24,163 bases of DNA from a virus, in the IMG/VR virus record IMGVR_UViG_3300030102_002859, positions 1 to 24,163 of that record; one strand, given 5' to 3'. Below are positions 12,161 to 21,900 of this stretch, one piece after another (positions within the stretch are counted from its first letter, which is position 1; every line of letters starts with the position of its first letter). The notes under the pieces were generated by a model. That model worked only from the letters and a program-made list of their open reading frames with translations, did no database searches and had not been told where the DNA came from. Made by a program: the position numbers and the translations under genes.

Positions 12161-14481
12161 TGGCAGATAACGAAAATATAGTAAGAATACAAACGAATTT
12201 CACCGCAGGAGAGTTTGATCCCCTGCTTAAAGGACGTGTTGATCTTGATCAATATTTTGCAGCAGCAGATGAGCTGACAAACTTTTTATGTTTACCCCAA
12301 GGTCCAATAGAAAGGAGACCAGGTCTCGAATACATTGGAACTATACCCAGCGCAGCTGCTCCTCAAAATGGAGTTAGGCTAGTAAATTTTGAATTTTCTA
12401 CTACACAACAATACGTGTTTTTATTTTCAAACAATAGATTATATATATATAAATTAGGAGTTTTACAAACAAACATAAATGGATCAGGAAATAATTTTTT
12501 AGATTTGTCTTCTACAGGAATAGCGTCTGCAAATTTGAGTGAATTGTATTTTTCTCAATCAGCAGACACAATGATTATAACTCAAGAAGACATAGCTCCA
12601 GTTTCTATAACTAGAGGTGCCAATCATACGACCTGGACTGTTGCAAACATATCTTTTGATTTTGTTCCTAAATATCCTTTTAGCCTGAGCAAGACAAATC
12701 CAGCAGGAACTTTAACTCCAAGCGCTGTTGATGGAAACGTTACTTTAACATTCAGTAGTGCAGTAGCAAGCTCGTCTTATGTTAATCAATACGTAAACGC
12801 AGAGAATGGTTTTGGAAGAGCAAGAATTACAAAATTTTTAAGTAGCACCTCTGTGGAGGCGTTTACTGAATTACCATTTTCAAACACCAACGCTATAGCG
12901 AATGGAGACTGGGAATTAGAAAGTGGTTATGAAGACGTATGGAGTAGCACACGTGGCTACCCAAGATCGTCTACTTTTCACGAAGGCAGGTTATATTTTG
13001 GAGGATCCAGAGATCGACCAGCTACAATTTGGGGATCTAATGTAGCAGACTTTTTTAATTTTAATCCAGGGCAACAATTAGCAGACGAAGGACTAGAGGC
13101 GACAATTAGCACAGATCAGGTCAATGCGATTACAGCTATATTGTCAAACAGGGATTTATTGATCTTTACAACTGGAGGTGAGTTTTTTGTACCACAAGGA
13201 AACTTAGATCCTATCCAGCCTACGAATATTGTTTTTAAAAGTACAACCAGGGTAGGAGCAAAACAAATCAAACCGCTGCCTACAGAAAACGCAACATATT
13301 TTATACAAAGACAAGGAAAGCAATTAAGGGAATATTTGTTTGCTGACACAGATGTAAACTACAAATCTATTAATTTTTCTTTGTTTTCGTCTCATCTTCT
13401 TAACGATCCTGTGGATATGACATTAAGAAGACAGGTAAACACAAATGATTCAGATAAATTAATAATAATAAACAGCGATGGCACCATTGCTTGTTATCCA
13501 TTTTTGCGTGATCAAAAAGTAGTGGCACCTAGTTTATGGAATACAGCAGGATCTTTTCTTGCTACGTGTGTAGACTTCAACGAAATTTATGTTGTAGTAA
13601 AAAGACCAGCCAATAATTTTGCATCTTGCACAATCACTGTTACAGATTATGCAAACATAGCAAATGGTTCTACGATAACTCTTCCTAACGCAGCTGGAAC
13701 AGATGTTACTTTTACTTCTGTTACTTCCGCAACTTCTGGAAGTTTTCATACTGTAACGAGCAACAACCAAACAGCTACAAATCTAAAAACATTAATAGAT
13801 GCTGATTCTAATTTTAGCGCTACTGTATCATCAAATGTTGTTACAGTTACTAGAGCAGTTAGTGGATACGAAAACTTAACTGTTTCATCGTCAGATCTAA
13901 CAAGACTAGCTGTTACAAATTTTACTTTAGGAACAGAGTCAGATTACCACTTAGAAAAGTTTGATGAGGATTTTACAACAGATTCTGCAAAACAATATTC
14001 CAGCGTCTTAGGTAACGCTATTTCAAATACAACAGCTACTGGTTTAGATCATATTGATGGATTTAACGCTGATATAGTTAGAGATGATCTTGCATTATCA
14101 AAACAAACTATAGCGTCAAACCAAGTAACTCTTGACGCTATCCCAGCAAATTATGTCGAAGTAGGAATACCATATCCAGTAAGATTAAAAACTTTGCCTG
14201 TAGAAACAAAGCTACCTAATGGCAATGTCCAGGGTTTTCAAAAAAGAATTACAGAAGTTAATCTTATATTTCATTTAACACAAACAGCAACGATAGATGG
14301 AGAGAGTATAACTTTTAGAAATCTATCAGATCTAAAACTAGGCACAGGCATAGAGTTTTTTACAGGCATAAAAACAATACAGCCAGTTAGCGGTTTTACA
14401 GATCGCACACAATTAACCATAACATTAGACAAGCCTTTATTCTTTTTCTTGCTAGGACTAGAATACAAGGTAAGCATATAA
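12160..14481 (+). CDS. Tail tubular protein B (T7 gp12-like) with inserted beta domain
   Basis: This 773-residue protein forms the tail nozzle. The family signature is clear at the N-terminus (NFTAGEFDPLLKGRVDLDQY, then LPQGPIERRPGLEYIG), with STRGYPRSSTFHEGRLYFGG near residue 263 and a C-terminal part with YHLEKFDEDFTTDSA near residue 596. Between VVVKR (about 481) and YHLEKFD a domain of about 110 residues is inserted, described separately. This insertion is consistent with length close to T7 gp12 (794). No separate ribosome binding site is obvious, so coupling to the preceding gene is likely. Confidence 0.92.
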   Translation: MADNENIVRIQTNFTAGEFDPLLKGRVDLDQYFAAADELTNFLCLPQGPIERRPGLEYIGTIPSAAAPQNGVRLVNFEFSTTQQYVFLFSNNRLYIYKLGVLQTNINGSGNNFLDLSSTGIASANLSELYFSQSADTMIITQEDIAPVSITRGANHTTWTVANISFDFVPKYPFSLSKTNPAGTLTPSAVDGNVTLTFSSAVASSSYVNQYVNAENGFGRARITKFLSSTSVEAFTELPFSNTNAIANGDWELESGYEDVWSSTRGYPRSSTFHEGRLYFGGSRDRPATIWGSNVADFFNFNPGQQLADEGLEATISTDQVNAITAILSNRDLLIFTTGGEFFVPQGNLDPIQPTNIVFKSTTRVGAKQIKPLPTENATYFIQRQGKQLREYLFADTDVNYKSINFSLFSSHLLNDPVDMTLRRQVNTNDSDKLIIINSDGTIACYPFLRDQKVVAPSLWNTAGSFLATCVDFNEIYVVVKRPANNFASCTITVTDYANIANGSTITLPNAAGTDVTFTSVTSATSGSFHTVTSNNQTATNLKTLIDADSNFSATVSSNVVTVTRAVSGYENLTVSSSDLTRLAVTNFTLGTESDYHLEKFDEDFTTDSAKQYSSVLGNAISNTTATGLDHIDGFNADIVRDDLALSKQTIASNQVTLDAIPANYVEVGIPYPVRLKTLPVETKLPNGNVQGFQKRITEVNLIFHLTQTATIDGESITFRNLSDLKLGTGIEFFTGIKTIQPVSGFTDRTQLTITLDKPLFFFLLGLEYKVSI
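13609..13941 (+). other. Inserted beta-rich domain inside tail tubular protein B
   Basis: Residues about 484-594 read as a self-contained module: TITVTDYANIANGSTITLPN, then GTDVTFTSVTS, TSNNQTATNLKTLIDADSNF, SATVSSNVVTVTRAVSGYEN and a closing strand. The pattern of alternating strands around an NNQTATNL helix recurs in marine phage structural proteins, as I recall. The flanking VVVKR and YHLEKFD segments are contiguous in relatives without it. Confidence 0.7.
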
Positions 14482-14491
14482 GGAGAAAACT

Positions 14492-15076
14492 ATGGCGCAA
14501 TACGTAGCATTAGCATTAACAGCAGTCTCAGCATACAGTCAGTATCAACAAGGCAAAGCTCAACAACAAAGACTCAACAGACAAGCAGAGCTTGTTGAAT
14601 TACAAGGCAGGAGCAAGGCTGTAAGTCATAAACAGGATGGTATTAGAATACTTGACTCTATGTTAGAGCAAATGTCTTACGCTAACGCATACGCAGGAGC
14701 AGGATCTGTAGATGCTTTCTCTGGATCAAAGCTAGGCGTTGGTTTATCTTTACAAGCCAAAGGATTAAGAGAGTTTAATATTAATGGATATAACTCAACT
14801 ATTGCGCTTGATATGTCTAATCATCAAGCAGAAATGTTGAGGTATGAAGGCAGGATAGCTAAAAAACAAGGGAAAATAAATGCTCTAACTACTATGGCTA
14901 TGGGTACAGCGTCTATATATGGGGCTGGAGGTTTTAGCGGATCAGGCGCAGGGGCAGGCAGCGGAGTACAAACAACTCAATATATGCAACAAGGAAGTTT
15001 GCCTCAAACAAGTTTTTCTCAACCTAGTATGAATATTGGATACACTACTTATCAACCACAAATGAGTATATATTAA
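14492..15076 (+). CDS. Internal virion protein (T7 gp14-like)
   Basis: This 194-residue protein lies directly after the tail tube genes, the position of T7 gene 14. That class is ejected to form a pore in the outer membrane. AAGGAG precedes ATG at 14492 by 6 bases. The N-terminus is weakly hydrophobic (YVALALTAVSAYSQYQQGKA), followed by Gln-rich helices, a middle region with AYAGAGSVDAFSGSKLGVGL, and a Gly/Ala-rich, Gln-rich tail. The early S-A-Y-x-Q-Y-x-x-G helix is common in gp14-like proteins. Outer-membrane insertion is inferred from the family, not shown. Confidence 0.75.
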   Translation: MAQYVALALTAVSAYSQYQQGKAQQQRLNRQAELVELQGRSKAVSHKQDGIRILDSMLEQMSYANAYAGAGSVDAFSGSKLGVGLSLQAKGLREFNINGYNSTIALDMSNHQAEMLRYEGRIAKKQGKINALTTMAMGTASIYGAGGFSGSGAGAGSGVQTTQYMQQGSLPQTSFSQPSMNIGYTTYQPQMSIY

Positions 15077-15078
15077 TT

Positions 15079-17121
15079 ATGGCAGTAAAAAACATAAAAT
15101 ATAAACCACTTGGAGCAAAGCTACAAACTGTGCCAGGCGTTCAGTATGGAACTGGCGAAGAGAGAATGTATGGTAGTTTATCAAACAGGATCAATCAGCT
15201 AACTAACATAGCAGTTAAACAAGTGTCCAGAGATGCTCAATTAAGAGCAGCGGAAGACGCAGAAAAGTACCAGGCATTTATCCAAGAAGAAGATGGCAGC
15301 TTAACTTTCAACGATGCGCCACAAACAGGTACTACTGATTATGATCTAGCTTACTACAAAGCTGCGCAGCAAAACGCAAGATATCAAATAGATACGCTTT
15401 TTCAAGAAAAATTACAAACAGCGTTTTTAAAAAATAAATACGACCCACAAAGTTTTAATGCAGAAACTACTGATATTAGAGATGGTTTGTTGTCATCTAT
15501 ACAAGAAAAAAACCCAGCAATGTTTAACTATTACAAATACGATTTTGATCAAAAAATTTATGCAGCCAGCAAAAACGTATATGCTAATTATGCAAAGCAG
15601 CAAGAAGATATAGCAAGCATCTCTTTTAGAAATATTGTAGATTCTGGTCATATAGAAAGCATGTTTGAGGTATATAGAAACAGTCCTCAGGCAGCAATCA
15701 ATGTTGGCAAGTTTATCAACAATGCTTTTGGAAGTTACATACAACATGGACCATCTACAGCGTTTATAGCAGGCGGTGTATCTTTTGATGCAGACGATAC
15801 AAGAAGTAATTTATTTAGCGCTGAAAAAATGAATAAAGAACTTCTTTATGCTAGATCAAGATTTCAATATCATTATCTTGCTGATAAATTTACAAATCAA
15901 TTTGAGCATGGCGATATTAATGGTTTGGTAAAAGAGCTGTCAGCTATTAGATCTGGCGAATACATAACAAAAGATTTTTTTGCACCTATGATGGCAGAAG
16001 ATGGATCTACAATACTTGGTAACGAAGAAACTAGCATATCGCAACTAGGTTTTAGCGAAGAGCAAAGAAATAATTTGGCTGATGAAATATACAAACAAGT
16101 TATTTTTGAAACAGAAAAACTCAATTCTCTTACAGATAAACAAAACCAAAGAAACAAAAATCTTTTAAAACTTGAGTCTAGAGCAATTATGACAGATATA
16201 TATAATTATCTTGACGAAGGTATGCAGAATAGATCTACAGAAGATTTGATTTTTAACAAGATAAGACAAATTGAAAGACAATATCCAACAGTAGATGCAA
16301 AAGAAATTACTGATCCACTAAGAGCTTTGTTGTTAGATAAAAACTCAGGACCTACTGATGATCCAGTAATTTTATTTGAATACATGAAACAAGCAAGAGA
16401 TGGCGAATTAGATTATAGCGAGATGCTTTATTCTCCAAAACTTACTAGAAAATCAAAAGCAAAAATTATTGAAAAATCTTTAAATATACAACTAGGAGAG
16501 GAAGATTACACAGACTCTGGTATATACAAAAGAGGCATGAAACATATTACAAAATCAGAAGATGGGATTGGATCTTTCTTTTTTGGAGGAGGCGACAACA
16601 CAAAAGAACTGAAAGGAATATATAGCAATCTGCATTTAGGTCTGGAAGGCGAGGGTTTTAATTTTAGCAGACAAGATGTTAATTCAAATCACATTGGTAG
16701 AATTATCGATAATTTATCAAAAACAAATATGCTTGCAACTGACAAACAGTCTTTTAACAGACTTGCTGGAGCTGGAAAAGAAAAATCAGACGATTTAAAA
16801 AGATTTGAAAATATAACAGAAAGAATAAGACAAGAACGAATTAAGCTAACAAGAGCTACTTCTGATGAAGAAAGACAACCTATTTTAGATCGGATAGCAG
16901 AAGAGCAAGAAAAGTTAAAAGTATTCGACATGAATAAAATTAGGGCAGAACAAAAAGAAATGGAAACATCTAATATTAAATACGTTCAAGGTAGATCGTA
17001 TTATAAAACAGGAAACTTTGTATTCGAGCTTAATTCTGACACCATACAAGATTTATTAATGACAAGTGAAGTAGTGCCTGAGGCAGAAAAACAAAGATAC
17101 AGGGAATTATTTGGAGAATAA
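15079..17121 (+). CDS. Internal virion protein (T7 gp15-like), 680 aa
   Basis: This is a 680-residue protein starting 2 bases after the preceding stop, without a clear ribosome binding site, so re-initiation is likely. T7 gp15 (747 residues) spans the periplasm during DNA ejection. The N-terminus (MAVKNIKYKPLGAKLQTVPG, then RMYGSLSNRINQLTNIAVKQ) and the helical repeats (QNARYQIDTLFQEKLQTAFL; AMFNYYKYDFDQKIYAASKN) fit gp15-like proteins. A long coiled coil occurs around residues 575-635 (RIRQERIKLTRATSDEERQP and following). No enzymatic motif is visible. Confidence 0.8.
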   Translation: MAVKNIKYKPLGAKLQTVPGVQYGTGEERMYGSLSNRINQLTNIAVKQVSRDAQLRAAEDAEKYQAFIQEEDGSLTFNDAPQTGTTDYDLAYYKAAQQNARYQIDTLFQEKLQTAFLKNKYDPQSFNAETTDIRDGLLSSIQEKNPAMFNYYKYDFDQKIYAASKNVYANYAKQQEDIASISFRNIVDSGHIESMFEVYRNSPQAAINVGKFINNAFGSYIQHGPSTAFIAGGVSFDADDTRSNLFSAEKMNKELLYARSRFQYHYLADKFTNQFEHGDINGLVKELSAIRSGEYITKDFFAPMMAEDGSTILGNEETSISQLGFSEEQRNNLADEIYKQVIFETEKLNSLTDKQNQRNKNLLKLESRAIMTDIYNYLDEGMQNRSTEDLIFNKIRQIERQYPTVDAKEITDPLRALLLDKNSGPTDDPVILFEYMKQARDGELDYSEMLYSPKLTRKSKAKIIEKSLNIQLGEEDYTDSGIYKRGMKHITKSEDGIGSFFFGGGDNTKELKGIYSNLHLGLEGEGFNFSRQDVNSNHIGRIIDNLSKTNMLATDKQSFNRLAGAGKEKSDDLKRFENITERIRQERIKLTRATSDEERQPILDRIAEEQEKLKVFDMNKIRAEQKEMETSNIKYVQGRSYYKTGNFVFELNSDTIQDLLMTSEVVPEAEKQRYRELFGE

Positions 17122-17122
17122 A

Positions 17123-18940
17123 ATGAGTGATAGAATAACCTTGCCGCCAATAAATGTATACCCAGGACCTATTGAAAAAGATGTGAAGGTCCAGGATCGT
17201 AGAAATATGGTAGATAATTTGGACAGCGGAGATCATATTGATCGAGCAGTACAACTTAGACATTATGAAACAGAAAAGTTAGATCCAAAAAATGTAGCAG
17301 CAGATACTGAAAGACAGTCAAATATCGATCTTGTTAATGACGCTGTAAAAGAAGGAAATTACAAATCAGCTGAAATATTAAAAGACACAATAGAGTTTGA
17401 CGAAAAAGAAAATAATTTTGTAGAAGAAGTCGGAGCAGTCATAGGACATGGATTACAATCAGCGGTTAATAATATATTTGTATTAGGCGAAGATTTAGAT
17501 AGATTGACTGGCATAGGAGCTTTTGTATACCACAATGGTGAGTTTGATTATTTAACAAGACAAGAATTAGATGATCTAGGAGAAGGTTATGATCCATATA
17601 AACTAGATTTAGTAGATGCTCCTCAATCTATAACAGGTAACGTTTTATCTGGGATGGTATCATTTATGGTCCCTTATGTAAGTTTCTTAAGAATGACAAA
17701 AGCAAACACTGCTGGAGGAAACTTATTTAGACATTACTCGGCTGGCGCTGTAGCCGATTTTATGTTTGATCCTAAACATGGAAACCTATCTACCTTAATG
17801 GTAGAAATGGGCGTTGCAAATGATTTTATAAAAGCCTTAGATAGCAGTCCAGAAGATATAGATCAGTTTGAAAAAGATATAGTGGCAAAATTCAAAGCCA
17901 GAGGTAAACAAACCGCAGAAGGAATATTTATAGGAGCAGCTATAGGGACAATCGCAGCAACTGTTAGAATAGCATCGCAGTTTCCAGGGTTTGTAGAAAA
18001 TGCTAAAAAACACATAAACTCAGCAATCAATCAAGATACACAAGGAGCAAAATCTTTTTATGATAATTATTTAGAAAAAAGAGGCACGACAGATCCACGA
18101 AGATCTGATTCAGTGTCCTTAGAAAAACTTAAAAAAGATATTCAGTCTTTAAAATCAGGAGAAGAGGTAACAAGCACCTCAAACTTATCAGATGTCAAAC
18201 CCACAGATTCTAGTAACTTAGATGATGCTGGAGGTGCGTCAGCTACCTCAGCAACTGAAAAAAGACCTTCTGCTGATTTGAATGATGACGTAGTCTCATC
18301 CCAAAAAACAGACGACATAGAGTCTTTGGATAAGCCAACTACTGATCCATCTACGACTGATGGTGGTATTAATAAACGTTCCATACAAGATTATGATACC
18401 ACAGATGAAATATTAAAAATAGCAAGAGACAACAAAAGTGAATTAGATCAAAAGATAACAGATCTAGCCTCTGATTATAAGGTTTCTTTAAAATCTAGAA
18501 TAAAAGACATAGAAGGCTTAAACGAAAAACTTACAAGGCAAAACAAAAATCCTAATGAAATAGGAGATTATCTTGGTCAAAGAATTATATTTGATGATCC
18601 TAGTGAGTTTGCAAACAACGTTAGTGATTTTATAACAAAAATTAGAAACAACTATGAAGTGTTAGAAATAGATCCAAAATTAGAACTTAGAACTATACAT
18701 ATACAAATAAAACACCCATCAGGCATAAGCAATGAATTACAAATAAGACCTAAGTACGTTGATTCAATACTAGAAAAACAACACATAGATTACTATTCAC
18801 CTGCTAAAAAATTAATGACTATATACAAATTTACGCCTGCGCAAGAAAGATATGTTTATAGAGTATATAATAGAACTCTTACTGAAATGAGAAGGATAGA
18901 GGCTAGTTTAAATATGAATATGAATGAGGTATTTCGATAA
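17123..18940 (+). CDS. Internal virion protein with C-terminal RelA/SpoT-like domain
   Basis: This is a 605-residue protein. ATG at 17123 follows GGAG by 7 bases, so the in-frame TTG at 17111 is not needed. Residues 1-160 are charged and helical; 160-290 hold hydrophobic stretches (GNVLSGMVSFMVPYVSFLRM and GIFIGAAIGTIAATVRIA) that could insert into membrane. Residues 320-425 are a Ser/Thr/Asp linker. Residues 430-562 resemble the RelA/SpoT synthetase fold: R459-x-K461, GDYLGQRIIF with D482, LRTIHI with H526, ELQIRP with E538, and H554 with Y557. The usual guanine-stacking Tyr of the G-Y-x-S-x-H motif is Leu522. It sits between gp15-like and gp16-like genes, so packaging and ejection are inferred. 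Catalysis is unproven. Confidence 0.8.
   Translation: MSDRITLPPINVYPGPIEKDVKVQDRRNMVDNLDSGDHIDRAVQLRHYETEKLDPKNVAADTERQSNIDLVNDAVKEGNYKSAEILKDTIEFDEKENNFVEEVGAVIGHGLQSAVNNIFVLGEDLDRLTGIGAFVYHNGEFDYLTRQELDDLGEGYDPYKLDLVDAPQSITGNVLSGMVSFMVPYVSFLRMTKANTAGGNLFRHYSAGAVADFMFDPKHGNLSTLMVEMGVANDFIKALDSSPEDIDQFEKDIVAKFKARGKQTAEGIFIGAAIGTIAATVRIASQFPGFVENAKKHINSAINQDTQGAKSFYDNYLEKRGTTDPRRSDSVSLEKLKKDIQSLKSGEEVTSTSNLSDVKPTDSSNLDDAGGASATSATEKRPSADLNDDVVSSQKTDDIESLDKPTTDPSTTDGGINKRSIQDYDTTDEILKIARDNKSELDQKITDLASDYKVSLKSRIKDIEGLNEKLTRQNKNPNEIGDYLGQRIIFDDPSEFANNVSDFITKIRNNYEVLEIDPKLELRTIHIQIKHPSGISNELQIRPKYVDSILEKQHIDYYSPAKKLMTIYKFTPAQERYVYRVYNRTLTEMRRIEASLNMNMNEVFR
18410..18808 (+). other. RelA/SpoT-like nucleotidyl pyrophosphotransferase domain
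   Basis: This region encodes residues 430-562 of the third internal protein. Landmarks in order: SLKSRIKDIEGLNEKL, IGDYLGQRIIFDD, LRTIHIQIKHPSG, NELQIRP and EKQHIDYY. Order and spacing (Asp482 to Glu538 is 56 residues, Glu to His554 is 16) agree with RelA/SpoT synthetases. The Tyr of the guanine-binding motif is Leu and QIRT is QIRP. Confidence 0.75.
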
Positions 18941-21900
18941 TGTCAAGATTTGGTAAATTTAACGCATCAGAAATAGCAGACGCATTAAGTGCTTGGATGA
19001 CAAAAAATATTCCAGAGATGGATACTGCTACAGAAAAAACTGTGCAAACACAAAAGAAATCGCAAGAAATTATAGGTAAGTCTGGAAAATCTATAGAGCA
19101 AACTCTCGATCCTAAGTTTATGGATGACTTGCTAAAAGCAATGGATAATGGCGATCTACCAAAAGAATTATTCCCTGACGACTTTAACGCATACAAAAAC
19201 AGCCTTTGGTATAAAGTAAAAGATCCTGGTGATGTAGATGCGGTTATAGAAGTTATAGGCAAATACTACGAGAAAGCTAGAATCAAAGGTAGGCGTGGAG
19301 ATAGAAAAGGCGTTCTCAAAGACAAGGTAGTCAAGGAGCTTGCAGGTGAGCTTAATCTACAGATCGATGATGTTTTGCGCAGGAACATAGGTGATATCTA
19401 TAACGTAGAGCAAATGTATGGATCTATAGAACTTTTGAAAAGATTTAGAGTAGCCTTACATGGTGCGCTTAAAAAAGCTGTTTCTGACACAGCTGGTGAT
19501 CGTGAAAAGATTTTTGCTATGCAAATGGTGCAAACATACAGCGCTTTAACAAATCAGATCATGGGAGCTAGAGCTGAGATTGGGAGATCATTTAGGATCT
19601 TAAAAACAATGAAAGATCCCCTGGATAATTTTGCAGATGAGGACCAGGCTTTAAAAAACATCTTTGATAAAACAGAAGGCAGGGAAATGACTGAATCTAA
19701 ACTTGAGGCTTTGTATGGAATTATAGATAAAGATCCTACAAGGGCAGCCAAAGGCGCAAGAGAAATAAACTTAGCGACAACTAGATCAATGCTATATCAG
19801 GTATACTACAACAACTTATTAAATGGAGTAACCACACAATCTGTCAATTTAGGAGCAGGCGTTTTTTATCAACAATTTTGGCACCTGAGCAGGTTTATGG
19901 GAGGAGGTTATGGCTCGATCAGGAATAAGGTCATAGGTAAAGACACAGGCGGTCTAACTTTTGAAAATGCTACATCAAGCTATTATGGATATATTGCCTC
20001 TATATACGATGGTCTTAGAATAGCAGCATCTTCTTTTTTAACTGGCAGATCGATTGATACATTTTCAAAAATACCTTATGGAGGGCAAGATGGAAAAATT
20101 ACTGTAAGAAACCTCGTTTATAACGCAATTAAAAATAAAGACAGAATCACGTTAGGTAAAAATAAAACAGGATCAAGTATAAGAGAAAGACTAGAAAACA
20201 ATCCAGAGTATTTAGCTGACGAGCCTTACTTTCAAGTTATAGACGCCATACTAGATTTTAGCACAAGAGCAGCGCCTAAGATGATGAAGTCTGCGGATGA
20301 TTTTATGAAATATATTTTTTATAGATCGCAGTTACATACTTACGCATACAAGCAAGTATCAGAAGAAGTAGCAACTGGTTCTTTGCCAGCAAAAGATTTT
20401 GATAAAAGAATGAATGAAATAATGAACGATCCTAGTAAACAGGCTCCAGAAATTAGACTTGAAAGTATGGACGTTGCGAGAGAGACAGTATTGCAAAGAC
20501 CTATGGATAAGATAGGTCAAACCATAAATAGATTTTTAAAAGAAGACAAAGGCGGTGGTGTAGCAGGAGCTTTAGGAGAAGGTCTCGCAAAAATATTAGT
20601 GCCATTTTTTAACACTCTTTATAACCTAACTAAAGTAGGACTAGAAGTAACGCCTGGAATAAGTGCAGCTTTGGCAGCAGGCAATATAGGTAAACTTGGC
20701 AAGATGTTAAGATCTCCAGATCCAATACAAAGAGACATGGCTAAGGGACACCTTATAACGTCTCATCTTCTAACATTGCCTTTTATTATTGGAGCTTTGA
20801 ATGGTTATGTTCAAGGAGGATCTCCACAAGGCATGAACAGACAACAGACTAGAAAAATGCAAATACTTAGAAATGGTCCGCAAGATTATAGCATAGTCAT
20901 CCCTTGGGGATCTATTGATCCAGAGGGGACATATTTAGGCGAATTACATGATGGCAAAGACAAGTCCTATAAAATAGACAGGCTAGATCCATTAGGCATA
21001 TTTTTAAGTAATGGTTATGCTATAGCGCAACTTATGGAAACAATAGATGACGATCAAGCGCTGGGTGATGCTATGGTCAAGTTTACTTTCAATGTTTTTG
21101 GCAAGATGCACGATAGCTCTTTTGCTACAGGTATAGCGGATTTTACTGATATATTTACATCAGAGCAAATGGCTACAGATAAATTTGTTAGATGGGGAGC
21201 TAGGTCTTTATCTAATTTTGTGCCATTTACTGGAAGGTTTGGAGCAAACGTTGAACAATTATTTGATCAAGACGAGGATGGTAATGTCATAGCAAGAGGC
21301 AAAAACTTGCCTAATATTTTCAGAATGAAAAACGAGGAAGGCGTTGATATGATATTTGTGGATAATGGAGATGGATCTTACGATATGATTCCTGAAAAAA
21401 ACAGACACATAGGAGAAACCGCTTTAGAAAAGTTTGCAATAGATTTTGAAAACGAAATAGATGCAAAGATTAACAGAAAAAAATTGCCAAGAAAATTAAA
21501 TTATTGGGGAGAGCAAGCATATAACGATCCTAAAGTAGGTGGAGACTGGTCGGTTACTTATTCTCCAATAGCAAGTAGAGATCTACCTTACAACAGGCAA
21601 GATCTAATAGATATGCAATTATTTAACGAGGATGATTTCACTTCACTGCCATTGATGTTTAACAACAAAAGAGCAAACGAGATAGCAAACGCAAGAAACA
21701 TAAAAGGCTTTGGATCTTGGAAGTCTATGATAGATATTATTGGAGTTATGGGAGAAATGGAAAGACTAGGAGCGCCTCCTAGAAATCATCCAACATATAT
21801 TAGTATGCAAGGATTTAAAATCCCTCTTAACGCTGATCAAAGAAATAGTTTTATAAGATTTATTAATGGTGATTTTAGCGAGTTATCCGAAGATCAAAAA

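Noticed and set aside
18903-19262. 119-codon open frame antisense to the large internal protein start
   Set aside because: It crosses the TAATG junction of two well-supported genes and looks like a compositional shadow.
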